A stretch of DNA of 64,000 nt from Planctomycetaceae bacterium. GTDB lineage: Bacteria; Planctomycetota; Planctomycetia; Planctomycetales; Planctomycetaceae. The DNA lies in assembly GCA_021732995.1 (NCBI GenBank), contig JAKFWA010000063.1, positions 1-64,000 on the forward strand, read 5' to 3'. This document shows positions 16,720 through 25,198 of the stretch, piece after piece. The translations under genes were made by a program, and so were the position numbers. A model generated the notes under the pieces. That model was not told the origin of the DNA. It saw only the letters and a list, made by a program, of their open reading frames with translations, and did no database searches. Within the stretch, counting starts at the first letter, position 1. Each line of letters starts with the position of its first letter.

Positions 16720-19278
16720 ATGTCCCCCCGTCTTCGAATCACCATTGGCCTCGCCAGTCTGCTGATGAGCGTTCTGCTCGGCGCAATGGTGCTGCGCATT
16801 GTTCCCGATCAACGACAAGCGGTGACCGAAGGTCGCAGCCGCCTGTGCGAAGCGATGGCCGTCAACAGCTCGGTAATGGTCAGCCGCCAGGACATGAACC
16901 GACTGCAGGCTATTCTGACGGTGCTGGTCGAGCGCCACGAAGACATCCTGTCCGCAGGAATCCGGCGCGCGGATGGGCGACTCGTCGTCGCCATCGAAGA
17001 TCACGCGGAACGCTGGCATGACATGCAGGGTGATGTCTCGGATGACTCGCAGATCTACGTGCCACTGCAGGGCCCCGGCGGAAAGTGGGGCGGGCTGGAA
17101 GTTTGTTTTACGCCCACACACGGCGACATCTGGTTTGAGATGACTCACAGCCCGTGGGTGCGGATGATCGGCTTCGTGTTGGTGCTGTCTTGTGGCCTCT
17201 GGTACTGGTATCTCGGCAAAGTGCTTGCTCAGTTTCATCCGTCGCAAGCTGTGCCGCGTCGAGTTCGTTCAGCGCTGGATACATTGTCTGAAGGGTTGCT
17301 GGTGTTGGACCGGAAGGGCCGGATCGTGCTGTGCAATCAGGCATTGTCGCAGGTACTCGGCGAGGACCACGAAGCGCTCGTGGGGCGAGCCGCCAAGGCA
17401 TTGCCGTGGCTGGGTGATCCCTCAATCGGGCCGGTGATGAGCTTTCCCTGGGATACCGTTCTTTCCGGCGAACAAACTTTCGGTTCCGCCACGTTGCGTC
17501 TGGCAGACGCGGAAGGACAGGCTCACATCTACCAGACCAACTGCTCGACTGTTTATGGTCAAGATGGCAAGAACCGCGGCGCAGTTTGCTCCTTTGAAGA
17601 CGTAACGGCTCTCGAATCTCAGAAGGTCGAACTGGCGCACTCGAAAGCCAGCGCAGAAGCGGCCAACAAAGCGAAGAGCGAGTTCCTGGCCAACATGAGC
17701 CACGAAATCCGCACGCCCATGAATGCGATTCTGGGCTTCACCGAAGTTCTACGCCGCGGCATGTACGACAGCGATGAGCAACGGCTGGAGTACGTCGAAA
17801 CGATTCGTTCGAGCGGCCAGCACCTGCTGCGATTGCTTAACGACATTCTGGATCTATCGAAGGTTGAAGCCGGCAAGCTGGAAGTCGAGCAGATCGCGTG
17901 CTCGCCGCTGGAACTGCTGGTCGATGTGGTCACGGTGCTCAGAGTGCGAGCGGAAGAACGCGGCATCTATCTGAAGCTGGAAGCCCCGGACGGTCTGCCC
18001 GAGCAAGTTGATACCGATCCGGGCCGAGTTCGTCAGATCATCACCAACCTGGTCGGCAATGCGATCAAGTTCACGGAGCACGGTGGCGTGACTGTCGCCG
18101 CTCGAGTGCGATGCGAAGCTCAGACATTCCTGCAGATTGACGTGACCGACACCGGCGTTGGAATTCCGGAATCGTCCATCGGAAAGATCTTTCAGCCGTT
18201 CACTCAAGCAGATGGCTCTGTCACGCGCAAGTTCGGCGGCACGGGCCTCGGCCTGACAATCAGCCGCCAGTTCGCTCAAGCTCTGGGCGGCGACATTGTC
18301 GTCACCAGCACGGTAGGCGCGGGCAGCACATTCTCGATCACGCTGGCCATTCCAGACGCCTCGTTGAGCGCCCGCATTGTCCGGTTGGACGAGTTTCTCA
18401 CCGCGAAGCGTAGTCGTCGCACGATCGTGCAAGGACAGAGGTATCTGTTCCCGACAACCCGCGTTCTGCTCGTTGATGACACTGAGGCGAATCGACAGCT
18501 CATTCATCTGTTCCTCAAGCGCAACAACATCGAGGTTGAAACTGCGACGAACGGGCAGGAAGCCGTCGACGCGGCAAATGCGGCGACCTTTGACATCATC
18601 CTGATGGATATGCAGATGCCGGTGATGGATGGTTACACCGCCACTCGACTGCTGCGTGATCAGGGTTACACACGACCGATTGTGGCGCTTACCGCTGGAG
18701 CCATGAAGGGTGATGAAGAGAAGTGTCGCGCCGCCGGTTGCAGCGGTTTCCTCACGAAACCTGTCGATCTGGATGAACTGCTCGCCTACCTGGCGGAGCT
18801 GATGCAGGCCGCGCCGGTGACCGACGCCGTTCCCGCAATTGTTGCGTCCACACCGACACCTACAGCATCAGTCCAAGCGGAAGCAACGTTGCTGCAGAAC
18901 GTGAAGGATCTGGGTCAGCAGACGGCGGCCGCAGCAGCGCCCAACAAGACAACTTCACGTCCGCGCCGCGCGCCGATCAAATCATCGCTCCCGTTTGTGG
19001 ATGCAGAGTTCGTCAAGATTGTGATCGACTTCGTCGCGAAGATGCGTGAGCAGATTCATCAACTGCAACTCGCTTGGGATCGTCGTGACCTTGAAGAAGT
19101 AGCACGGCTGGCCCACTGGCTAAAGGGCGCGGCCGGCACCGTCGGTTTCCGTGAGTTTACCGAACCGGCACTCGACGTGATGCGGTTAATCAAGGAACAA
19201 CGTCTCGATGAGGTCGGTCCAAAGATCGACGAAATCACGGGCATGCTCAGCGCTGTGGTTGTTCCTTCAGTATCGTAA
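16720..19278 (+). CDS. Membrane hybrid sensor histidine kinase with receiver and HPt domains
   Basis: The 852-residue kinase has a first membrane segment (about 5-27), a periplasmic sensor of about 120 residues, a second membrane segment (about 149-169), a PAS domain (about 183-290), HisKA with the phospho-His in MSHEIRTPMNAIL (H328), a HATPase domain with NAIKFTEHGG and DTGVGIP, a receiver domain with phospho-Asp in LMDMQMPVMDG (D630) and an HPt domain with AHWLKGAAG (H799). All phosphorelay residues are present, so it should pass phosphate His-Asp-His to a separate response regulator that is not in the window. It starts 71 bp after the giant gene on the same strand and is probably co-transcribed. 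Sensing the surface protein or its export is inferred from this. Confidence 0.92.
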   Translation: MSPRLRITIGLASLLMSVLLGAMVLRIVPDQRQAVTEGRSRLCEAMAVNSSVMVSRQDMNRLQAILTVLVERHEDILSAGIRRADGRLVVAIEDHAERWHDMQGDVSDDSQIYVPLQGPGGKWGGLEVCFTPTHGDIWFEMTHSPWVRMIGFVLVLSCGLWYWYLGKVLAQFHPSQAVPRRVRSALDTLSEGLLVLDRKGRIVLCNQALSQVLGEDHEALVGRAAKALPWLGDPSIGPVMSFPWDTVLSGEQTFGSATLRLADAEGQAHIYQTNCSTVYGQDGKNRGAVCSFEDVTALESQKVELAHSKASAEAANKAKSEFLANMSHEIRTPMNAILGFTEVLRRGMYDSDEQRLEYVETIRSSGQHLLRLLNDILDLSKVEAGKLEVEQIACSPLELLVDVVTVLRVRAEERGIYLKLEAPDGLPEQVDTDPGRVRQIITNLVGNAIKFTEHGGVTVAARVRCEAQTFLQIDVTDTGVGIPESSIGKIFQPFTQADGSVTRKFGGTGLGLTISRQFAQALGGDIVVTSTVGAGSTFSITLAIPDASLSARIVRLDEFLTAKRSRRTIVQGQRYLFPTTRVLLVDDTEANRQLIHLFLKRNNIEVETATNGQEAVDAANAATFDIILMDMQMPVMDGYTATRLLRDQGYTRPIVALTAGAMKGDEEKCRAAGCSGFLTKPVDLDELLAYLAELMQAAPVTDAVPAIVASTPTPTASVQAEATLLQNVKDLGQQTAAAAAPNKTTSRPRRAPIKSSLPFVDAEFVKIVIDFVAKMREQIHQLQLAWDRRDLEEVARLAHWLKGAAGTVGFREFTEPALDVMRLIKEQRLDEVGPKIDEITGMLSAVVVPSVS

Positions 19279-19336
19279 GCCGACACTGATTTACTGCATA
19301 CATTCAGCGAGCTGATCCGCCCGGATGAGGGGCAAG

Positions 19337-19975
19337 CTACCACTCCGGCAACGTCGCAGGATCCGGAACCGTAGAGAACGCAAGCACAAAAGCTCCGGCG
19401 ATCACAACCCAGGCAAACCCCAAGGCATGCCAGAACCACGCGCAGAAGACGACGCCCCATGAGTATTCGTGATCGTAGCGATCCGCGAGGGCTCGCAGCA
19501 GGACGAAGACCACAAACAGCAGCGCCACAAAGAAATGCACGCCGTGCATGACGACGAAGGCAAACGCTCCGGTTCGCAAGCCAAACTCGTGCGCGTGATT
19601 CGCCTGAGACAACAGACACCACAACGCGAACATTTGTGCGATCACGAAGCCCATGCCGATGAGCACCGCGCGCAGCAACGCCCAGCGAAACGGTTCCTGG
19701 TTCTCAACGCGGACAAAGGCACAAGCGCGTTCCAGTTGCCAGCTTCCGCACGCCAGCAGAACGGTGCTCAGCAGGAACGCGGGAATCAACACTGGCGGGC
19801 GTGATCCCCAGATCTGACGCGCGAACTCCATCAACTGCAGAGTCACCGCAATCGTGACGCCGAGAATCAACATCGCGCTGACGAAGAACCCCAGCGCAAA
19901 GTGACTCGAACGACTCAACACGCGGCTGAGTCGCGTCGACTGCTCAACGGAGAGGAATGGCGATTTCGGTGGCAC
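19337..19975 (-). CDS. Cytochrome c oxidase subunit III-like protein (orphan)
   Basis: The 212-residue integral membrane protein shows five hydrophobic segments and COX3 features such as HFALGFFVSAMLILG, FGLRTGAFAFVVMHGVHFFVAL and a C-terminal WFWHALGFAWVV. Subunit III stabilises heme-copper oxidases and does not carry redox centres. The start is GTG, with no clear ribosome site. No subunit I or II gene is near, so it may serve an oxidase or NO reductase encoded elsewhere. Convergent with the kinase gene, 58 bp apart. Confidence 0.8.
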   Translation of the reverse strand: MPPKSPFLSVEQSTRLSRVLSRSSHFALGFFVSAMLILGVTIAVTLQLMEFARQIWGSRPPVLIPAFLLSTVLLACGSWQLERACAFVRVENQEPFRWALLRAVLIGMGFVIAQMFALWCLLSQANHAHEFGLRTGAFAFVVMHGVHFFVALLFVVFVLLRALADRYDHEYSWGVVFCAWFWHALGFAWVVIAGAFVLAFSTVPDPATLPEW

Positions 19976-20093
19976 AGACTTTAAAGGCTGCGAGGAAGAA
20001 GCGGGTCCTCACAAACTTTAATCAAGTCTGCTGAGCGAATTGCATCTCAGCCTGAGTTTTCTCGGCAGTCGAAGGGCTCAGCGAAGCTGTCGC

Positions 20094-20879
20094 TTACACG
20101 TTCGGATGATGCTTGCTAACCACATCGAGCACCGGTTGGTGCAGCAGTCCATTCGACGCCAGCACGCTCGTCCGAGTCATTGGTAAAGGGTTGCCGTGGC
20201 AATCAGAGACTTTTCCACCCGCTTCTTCGACGAACAAAACGCCAGCCGCGAAGTCCCAGAACGCCAGCGTGTATTCAAAAAACGCGCCGAACATGCCGCA
20301 GCCGACGGCCACCAGATCCAGTGCTGCCGACCCGTTGCGACGGATGCCATGAATGTCATGCTGGAACAGTTCGCGAATGGAAGTCAGCGTTGCGTTCAGC
20401 AGTGCATCACGGTCGTAGTAGAAGCCTAATCCAATCAATGTTTCGCCCAGCCTGGCCTCGCGCGAAACGTGCATGCGTTGCCCGTTCCAGAATGAGCCTT
20501 CGCCGCGCGCGGCCGTGAACCAGTCACCACGGACCGGATTGGAGATAATCGCCGCCATCGGCTGACGATCGACATAGAACCCGATCGATGTCGCGAAGTG
20601 CGGGATGCCGTGCGCAAAGTTGGTCGTGCCGTCGAGCGGGTCAATGACCCACAAGGGGCCGTCCAGCGACTTTGGTTGAGTTCCCTCTTCACCCAGGATG
20701 CTGTGATCGGGAAACGTCGACCGAATCACTTCAACAATGACACGTTCGGCCTCGATATCGGCGTCAGAGACGAGATCGCACAGTCCCTTTTCGCGAATCT
20801 CAAGACCACTGCGGAAGTACTTACTGAGGACCGTTCCGGCAGCTTCAGCAGCCTGACGTCCGACGTCGAGTTCTTGCAT
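20094..20879 (-). CDS. Inositol monophosphatase family protein
   Basis: Start chosen at the ATG giving MQELDVGRQAAEAAG, for a 261-residue product, the usual family length; longer upstream frames would run back into the deacetylase gene. Motifs of the Mg-dependent family are complete: GEEG in ILGEEGTQ, WVIDPLDGTTNFAHG (metal-binding DPLDGT), and WDFAAGVLFVEEAGGKVSD near the C-terminus. Substrate may be inositol-1-phosphate, a sugar phosphate or 3'-phosphoadenosine nucleotides; the sequence alone does not decide. It lies 122 bp after the deacetylase gene, so it may be the end of the glycan operon or its own unit. Confidence 0.88.
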   Translation of the reverse strand: MQELDVGRQAAEAAGTVLSKYFRSGLEIREKGLCDLVSDADIEAERVIVEVIRSTFPDHSILGEEGTQPKSLDGPLWVIDPLDGTTNFAHGIPHFATSIGFYVDRQPMAAIISNPVRGDWFTAARGEGSFWNGQRMHVSREARLGETLIGLGFYYDRDALLNATLTSIRELFQHDIHGIRRNGSAALDLVAVGCGMFGAFFEYTLAFWDFAAGVLFVEEAGGKVSDCHGNPLPMTRTSVLASNGLLHQPVLDVVSKHHPNV

Positions 20880-21001
20880 GTTGACTTGTTCCAGAATGTT
20901 GCGAGCGCCGACGTAGTGTAGCGACTCATGGGGCGAACGTGCCCGAGTTCTCGGGTTCATCTCCCGCTGCGGGCTCATTCTCCGCCGCCCAATGTAGAGT
21001 G

Positions 21002-22009
21002 CTATGCAGCCGCCTTGGTTGAACCGCTGTGAGCGAAGCGTTCGGCGTACTCGGCCAGTGTGAGGCCGTCGCAGAGTTTTGAGGCTTCTGAGAACAGAGC
21101 TTCCATGTCGTCGTAGAGGCGTTCTATGTGATTCGCAGTCGGGAATCGCGGGCTGCAACCGGGCATGAACTCGGACGAATGCAACATGAACTCCACATAG
21201 TCGTGCCCGGCCTGCAGTGCGTCGCGCACGGTGTGAAGCAACTGGCGATCGTTGCGGCCGTCGGGACGCAGCCAGAATGTCGTCGGTGCGAGATGGTTGA
21301 GGACCTTCCGCGGGAACGAATGCAGGTTCCCGATGACCTCAGCAGCCTTCAATAACCCGGTGCGCGGTCGCTCGCGAATTGTGACGGGTAGTTCCAGCAA
21401 CGTCGGTTGAGAGCAACCTGCCGGAGTCGGACGTGAAATGTCTTGCGGGTCGAGCCAATACGCCTGCTCCGGAAAGCGCCGGTAGTCCACAACGTCCGGA
21501 TGCTGAGGGTCCTCATGCTGCCAGCGAATGTGCGGCGAGACAGAACAATCCACCTGATAACCGAACTCGACGAGCAGCCGCGCATAGGTTTCGTTGAAGG
21601 CCCAGCGACCGGCACGATGGCTCAGCATCTTCACCCCGAAGGCGTCTTCGAGTTGATGCGTCATCACGGCGATCTTGTCGCGCATCACGTCTTCGCTGAA
21701 CTGAATCAGGTACGGATGCAGGCGGTAGTCGTCCGTCGTCAATGGCACGATCGGCGGGTTGTTCCAGGCATGCAGATGCATGCCGATCTCGGCGGTCCCA
21801 CGCTGCAAGCAGTCTTTGGCGAAGTCGCGATAGACCGGGCACGTGACCATTTCCCAGTTCGTAAGCCACGTGGGTTTGAACCCGTAGCGCTCACAGAGCT
21901 GCTGGAAGCGCGGCAGGTACTTGGCGTTCTCCGTCGTGATCTCACGCGGACACGCCCACAGGTTGTCGCCTTCCGTATCGATCGTGATAAGAAATGCCGG
22001 TCGCATCAT
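21002..22009 (-). CDS. Polysaccharide deacetylase-like (NodB-fold) protein
   Basis: This 335-residue protein has the layout of a carbohydrate esterase family 4 relative: FLITIDTEGD for the catalytic Asp motif, EIGMHLHAWNN for the metal His motif and SHRAGRWAF where NodB proteins have the Arg-x-Pro motif. It would remove acetyl or similar groups from a polymer or lipid-linked sugar. There is no signal peptide, so a cytoplasmic substrate is likely. AGGAG lies just upstream of two adjacent ATG codons (22009 and 22006); the second has the better spacing. It starts 20 bp after the acyl carrier protein gene, in the same operon. Confidence 0.75.
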   Translation of the reverse strand: MMRPAFLITIDTEGDNLWACPREITTENAKYLPRFQQLCERYGFKPTWLTNWEMVTCPVYRDFAKDCLQRGTAEIGMHLHAWNNPPIVPLTTDDYRLHPYLIQFSEDVMRDKIAVMTHQLEDAFGVKMLSHRAGRWAFNETYARLLVEFGYQVDCSVSPHIRWQHEDPQHPDVVDYRRFPEQAYWLDPQDISRPTPAGCSQPTLLELPVTIRERPRTGLLKAAEVIGNLHSFPRKVLNHLAPTTFWLRPDGRNDRQLLHTVRDALQAGHDYVEFMLHSSEFMPGCSPRFPTANHIERLYDDMEALFSEASKLCDGLTLAEYAERFAHSGSTKAAA

Positions 22010-22029
22010 GAACTCCTGCCCGCGCCGCT

Positions 22030-22278
22030 TCAGGCCGCGGCGCGAGTCTGGCCAGCCAGGTACTGTTGAATCGCCGAAAATGAGACCAGCGCTGGCAGGT
22101 CGTCTGGAGCAATTTGCACTCCGAAGGACTCTTCAATGACAGCAGCCAGCGTCAGCGTGGCCAATGAATCCCACGCTGGCAGTGAACCCATCGCCGCGCC
22201 TGCGAACTCGCTGGTGGAAACGTCCGGGAAGACAACGGAAAAAACTTCTTCAAGCTGCGTTTGCAGAGGGCTGCTCAT
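22030..22278 (-). CDS. Acyl carrier protein
   Basis: The 82-residue product has the carrier-protein fold pattern and the attachment motif AWDSLATL, with Ser38 for the phosphopantetheine arm. It overlaps the end of the FkbH-like gene by 29 bp, which suggests coupled translation. In known FkbH systems a partner carrier protein receives a glyceryl unit from 1,3-bisphosphoglycerate; by analogy this carrier would hold glyceryl or a related short acyl group for transfer to a glycan. Confidence 0.85.
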   Translation of the reverse strand: MSSPLQTQLEEVFSVVFPDVSTSEFAGAAMGSLPAWDSLATLTLAAVIEESFGVQIAPDDLPALVSFSAIQQYLAGQTRAAA

Positions 22279-23998
22279 GATTGATGACCTGAGAAAAGAG
22301 TTGAGGGCAGTTCCAGGCGAACTGTGATTTGTGAAGTGTCACGCTGCCGCTGGGGGCAGTACCGCAGAGTTGTTGCAGAGTCTCCTGCAGCGGTCCGTTG
22401 CGATCGGTGGCCGCGAAGTCGAACTGCAAAGTGTCACAGCCGAGGCGGTCGAACAGCGCTTTCACGGTGGAGTGTTCAATGCGTCGTGAGAACGCACGGC
22501 AGCTCAGCACCCAGGCGTCGATGCGTGCGGTTTTTGAGTCGATCCGCTTACCAACAACGGCGGCAATCTTGCCGAGCGGTGCGTACTTGTCGGCGTAGCT
22601 CACGCTGAGCACGAAGGTCTGCGGATCGGCGAGTCGAGTTGACCAGCTTGTCTCATCAATGCGACGACCGTTGAGGTTGAACTGGTTTGTCTTGTTGAGC
22701 AGTTCAAACATCCGAGTGTCGGGCTGATTCCATTCCAGAGTGATCGTCGCTTGAGCCTGCGACAGGAACTCATCGGGGTTGGCTTCAGCCGCCTCGAACT
22801 GCTGATTGGCTTTGAGGCTCGCAACTCGCAGCTTGTCTTCTTCTGTAACTTGAGTTTTGCCGAACAGGCCTCGCAGCTCGTTCAACAACTGCACAATTGC
22901 CGCTTCGTTGCCGGTCGGAAATTGTTTGGTAGTGATCTGCGGAAAGGCACTAGCCACTTCGGCGAGTTCCGTCGGACTGTCGTCAACGAAGACCACTGCA
23001 TCGGGATGAATGTTCCAGGCGGTGAGGATGCGTCGAATGGATTCCGACTTTGGTCCCCAGTTGGCTTCGACTGGAAACAAGTTATCGGTCGGCACGACGA
23101 GGTCGGTTCGTGCCAAACCTTGAGTCGCAATCTTCGCGTCGTTCTTGCTGGCAACAGCGATCAAGACACCGAGATCCGCTAGCGCCGCCAGTTGTTCCTG
23201 ATAGAGCCCGTGACCCAGCGCATGATGGTCCAGATCCCACGCAACGTTGGCGACACCATCCTCGCCGATGATGCCGTGCCAGAGCGTGTTGTCGAGGTCT
23301 GTGATGATGCCCTTCTTCGCAGCTGCTGGTTTCAGCAAGGCAGCTAAGCCTTGGGCCAGCTTCGCGGCGTGTTCCATCTGATACGGATAGCCGGAACGCA
23401 AATCTGAAGCGGCATCATGTCGCGCGGCCAGCGGTGATTCCGTATCCAGCCATTGCGAATCGATGACTCGACAACGCGATGCGGCGGCGATGGTCGCAGC
23501 GAACTGTTGCACGCGAACTCGCAGGTTCCAGGCGACCGCATCGCCCGTTGCTGTCGGGCTCTTGAAGAGTGGTGGAAGGGGCAGTGTGGGCAATGAGACG
23601 GCTACGGACCGAGCTTCGGCCACGGCCAGCACTTCTTTGGCCAACTCATCCAGTCGACGGGTCACCGAATCCAGAATGTCGGCGTGCCGATCAGGGCGCC
23701 AACCGTGCGTCGTGCGCCAGCCAAGTCGAGGATCGAGATCGGACCATTCCAGAACTACAGCCACGCCACTGGGACCGGTGTCTCCCGCGTCGCGAACCTT
23801 GCGCAATGTGCCGAGCAGATCACCGAAGAGGCCGACATCCACCAGCACCGCACCACCCGAGATCCGTTGCGCGAGTTCTCCGCCGAGAAACGTCTTCAGA
23901 TGCAGTGGAGTGAAGCCACACGCCAGCACAAACCGATGCTGCGTGGACAGATCCTTCAGTCGCTCGTTCACAAGCTTCAGTGCTTCAATCAACTTCAC
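22250..23998 (-). CDS. FkbH-like HAD-IIIC domain protein
   Basis: The 582-residue protein has an N-terminal region of about 220 residues, a HAD phosphatase core with DLDNTLWHGIIGEDG, ASKNDAKIA and FVDDSPTELAEV, and a C-terminal acyltransferase-like domain with NKTNQFNLNGRR. FkbH proteins dephosphorylate bisphosphoglycerate and load the glyceryl unit on a carrier protein. The start is taken as GTG at 23998, because AAAGGA lies 7 bp before it and the product then opens with MKLIEALK; a GTG at 24031 would overlap the upstream gene by 11 bp. The adjacent carrier protein supports the assignment. Confidence 0.88.
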   Translation of the reverse strand: MKLIEALKLVNERLKDLSTQHRFVLACGFTPLHLKTFLGGELAQRISGGAVLVDVGLFGDLLGTLRKVRDAGDTGPSGVAVVLEWSDLDPRLGWRTTHGWRPDRHADILDSVTRRLDELAKEVLAVAEARSVAVSLPTLPLPPLFKSPTATGDAVAWNLRVRVQQFAATIAAASRCRVIDSQWLDTESPLAARHDAASDLRSGYPYQMEHAAKLAQGLAALLKPAAAKKGIITDLDNTLWHGIIGEDGVANVAWDLDHHALGHGLYQEQLAALADLGVLIAVASKNDAKIATQGLARTDLVVPTDNLFPVEANWGPKSESIRRILTAWNIHPDAVVFVDDSPTELAEVASAFPQITTKQFPTGNEAAIVQLLNELRGLFGKTQVTEEDKLRVASLKANQQFEAAEANPDEFLSQAQATITLEWNQPDTRMFELLNKTNQFNLNGRRIDETSWSTRLADPQTFVLSVSYADKYAPLGKIAAVVGKRIDSKTARIDAWVLSCRAFSRRIEHSTVKALFDRLGCDTLQFDFAATDRNGPLQETLQQLCGTAPSGSVTLHKSQFAWNCPQLFSQVINHEQPSANAA

Positions 23999-24020
23999 GG
24001 TGGCATCCTTTCGCACCGAC

Positions 24021-25112
24021 TCAGGCAACACGTTTCATCGGGAGAGCCGATTGCTGGCCTAAGAACGGGGGCCTCAATCCATTGTCGCACCAGTCGAAGT
24101 TGACCAGCCAGTGTGATGTGTCTTCAGGCCAGTCCGGTTTACGCAGCAGGCTGCCGATGACGAACGGGCGAGCGTTGGGGCGTTCTTTGAATCCGATCTG
24201 TTCCAGCACTTGCCGCAATGTGTCATCAGCGGCGGTCACGATGACTCCCTGTCGACGGCGCGAACCAGAGGAACTCACCGCAATAGCGGTCGTGATGCCA
24301 CGTACGAGTGTCAGCGAATCATCCGCATCGGCGTGAGCGACCAGCACGCGTTGCCGTTGTTCGTTGAGCACCACATAGCCCGCGGTGTCCGCACCGCGCA
24401 GGATGCGGAACAGCCGGTAGCGGACGAAGTCGATCTGTGTGTTGTAGCGCCAGTTCAACCAGTCGCAGTCCGCAGCCAGGCGAAACGCGAATGGCGACGT
24501 CTTTGGCAATAAGTCCGGTGTGAAACTAGCTTCTTCGACCACCGTGATCGCACGGTCGGAGTGAGTCGTTGCCAGTTGATCCACGCGCTGCCGCGTCGGC
24601 GACCACAGCAACAGATTCTTTGCCGCCGAGCGCCACCAGACATCACTGGGGTTCTCGGCGTAAGGTGAATTGAGTTCGAACTGACGAACTCCCGGATAGG
24701 TCGTCCAGCGTTTCGGGTCGAGCAGCCGATGCGTGTCCGGACTACCGCCGAAGATCAGGCCGTACTGACATTGCTTCAGCCAATTCAGGAAGAGGATGCC
24801 GCCAGCGCCGGGTTGAAAAGCTCGAAAGTTGGAACCGAATCCCAGCTTGATCCGCCGACCCGGCACATCAAACGGCACGACCTCATGACCGAGCACACCC
24901 AAAATCTGATCGGTCTCATCGACCAGCAGATTCAAGCGGCAGCTCGGCGCGTCGCAGTAGTAATAGTCGACGAAGTCGGGGTAGCTCAGCCCATGATACG
25001 GTTCGAGCAGGTTAACCAGCGGCCGAAACCACGCGCCGCGACTGCCATCAAACTCGACAATGCGAGTCTTCGGTCGCGGCTGAGTTGCGGGAGTTTCGGG
25101 CGCTGATGACAT
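24021..25112 (-). CDS. GNAT-like acyltransferase, glycan cluster
   Basis: A 363-residue protein. It looks like a distant GNAT or FemAB-type acyltransferase: about 35-160 contain YPDFVDYYYCDAP and ILGVLGHEVVPFDV, and a second half (about 220-330) shows ITTAIAVSSSGSRRRQG, which could bind acyl-CoA or acyl carrier protein. The start is uncertain: ATG at 25112 was chosen, but a GTG at 25202 overlaps the stop of the FkbM gene as GTGA, a usual sign of coupling, and would add 30 Arg/Cys-rich residues. In this operon it is the natural candidate to move an acyl group from the carrier to a sugar amine or hydroxyl. Function is inferred. Confidence 0.55.
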   Translation of the reverse strand: MSSAPETPATQPRPKTRIVEFDGSRGAWFRPLVNLLEPYHGLSYPDFVDYYYCDAPSCRLNLLVDETDQILGVLGHEVVPFDVPGRRIKLGFGSNFRAFQPGAGGILFLNWLKQCQYGLIFGGSPDTHRLLDPKRWTTYPGVRQFELNSPYAENPSDVWWRSAAKNLLLWSPTRQRVDQLATTHSDRAITVVEEASFTPDLLPKTSPFAFRLAADCDWLNWRYNTQIDFVRYRLFRILRGADTAGYVVLNEQRQRVLVAHADADDSLTLVRGITTAIAVSSSGSRRRQGVIVTAADDTLRQVLEQIGFKERPNARPFVIGSLLRKPDWPEDTSHWLVNFDWCDNGLRPPFLGQQSALPMKRVA

Positions 25113-25198
25113 CAAACGAACCGGGCTTATGAGGAACGATGAGCAGCGAGGTAGGCGGCAGCACATCAACACCGCCCGCGACCGTGCTTGAAGATCAA

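Noticed and set aside
20880-21158. Longer N-terminus for the inositol monophosphatase gene
   Set aside because: It would overlap the deacetylase gene by 157 bp, is Arg-rich and makes the protein longer than the family.
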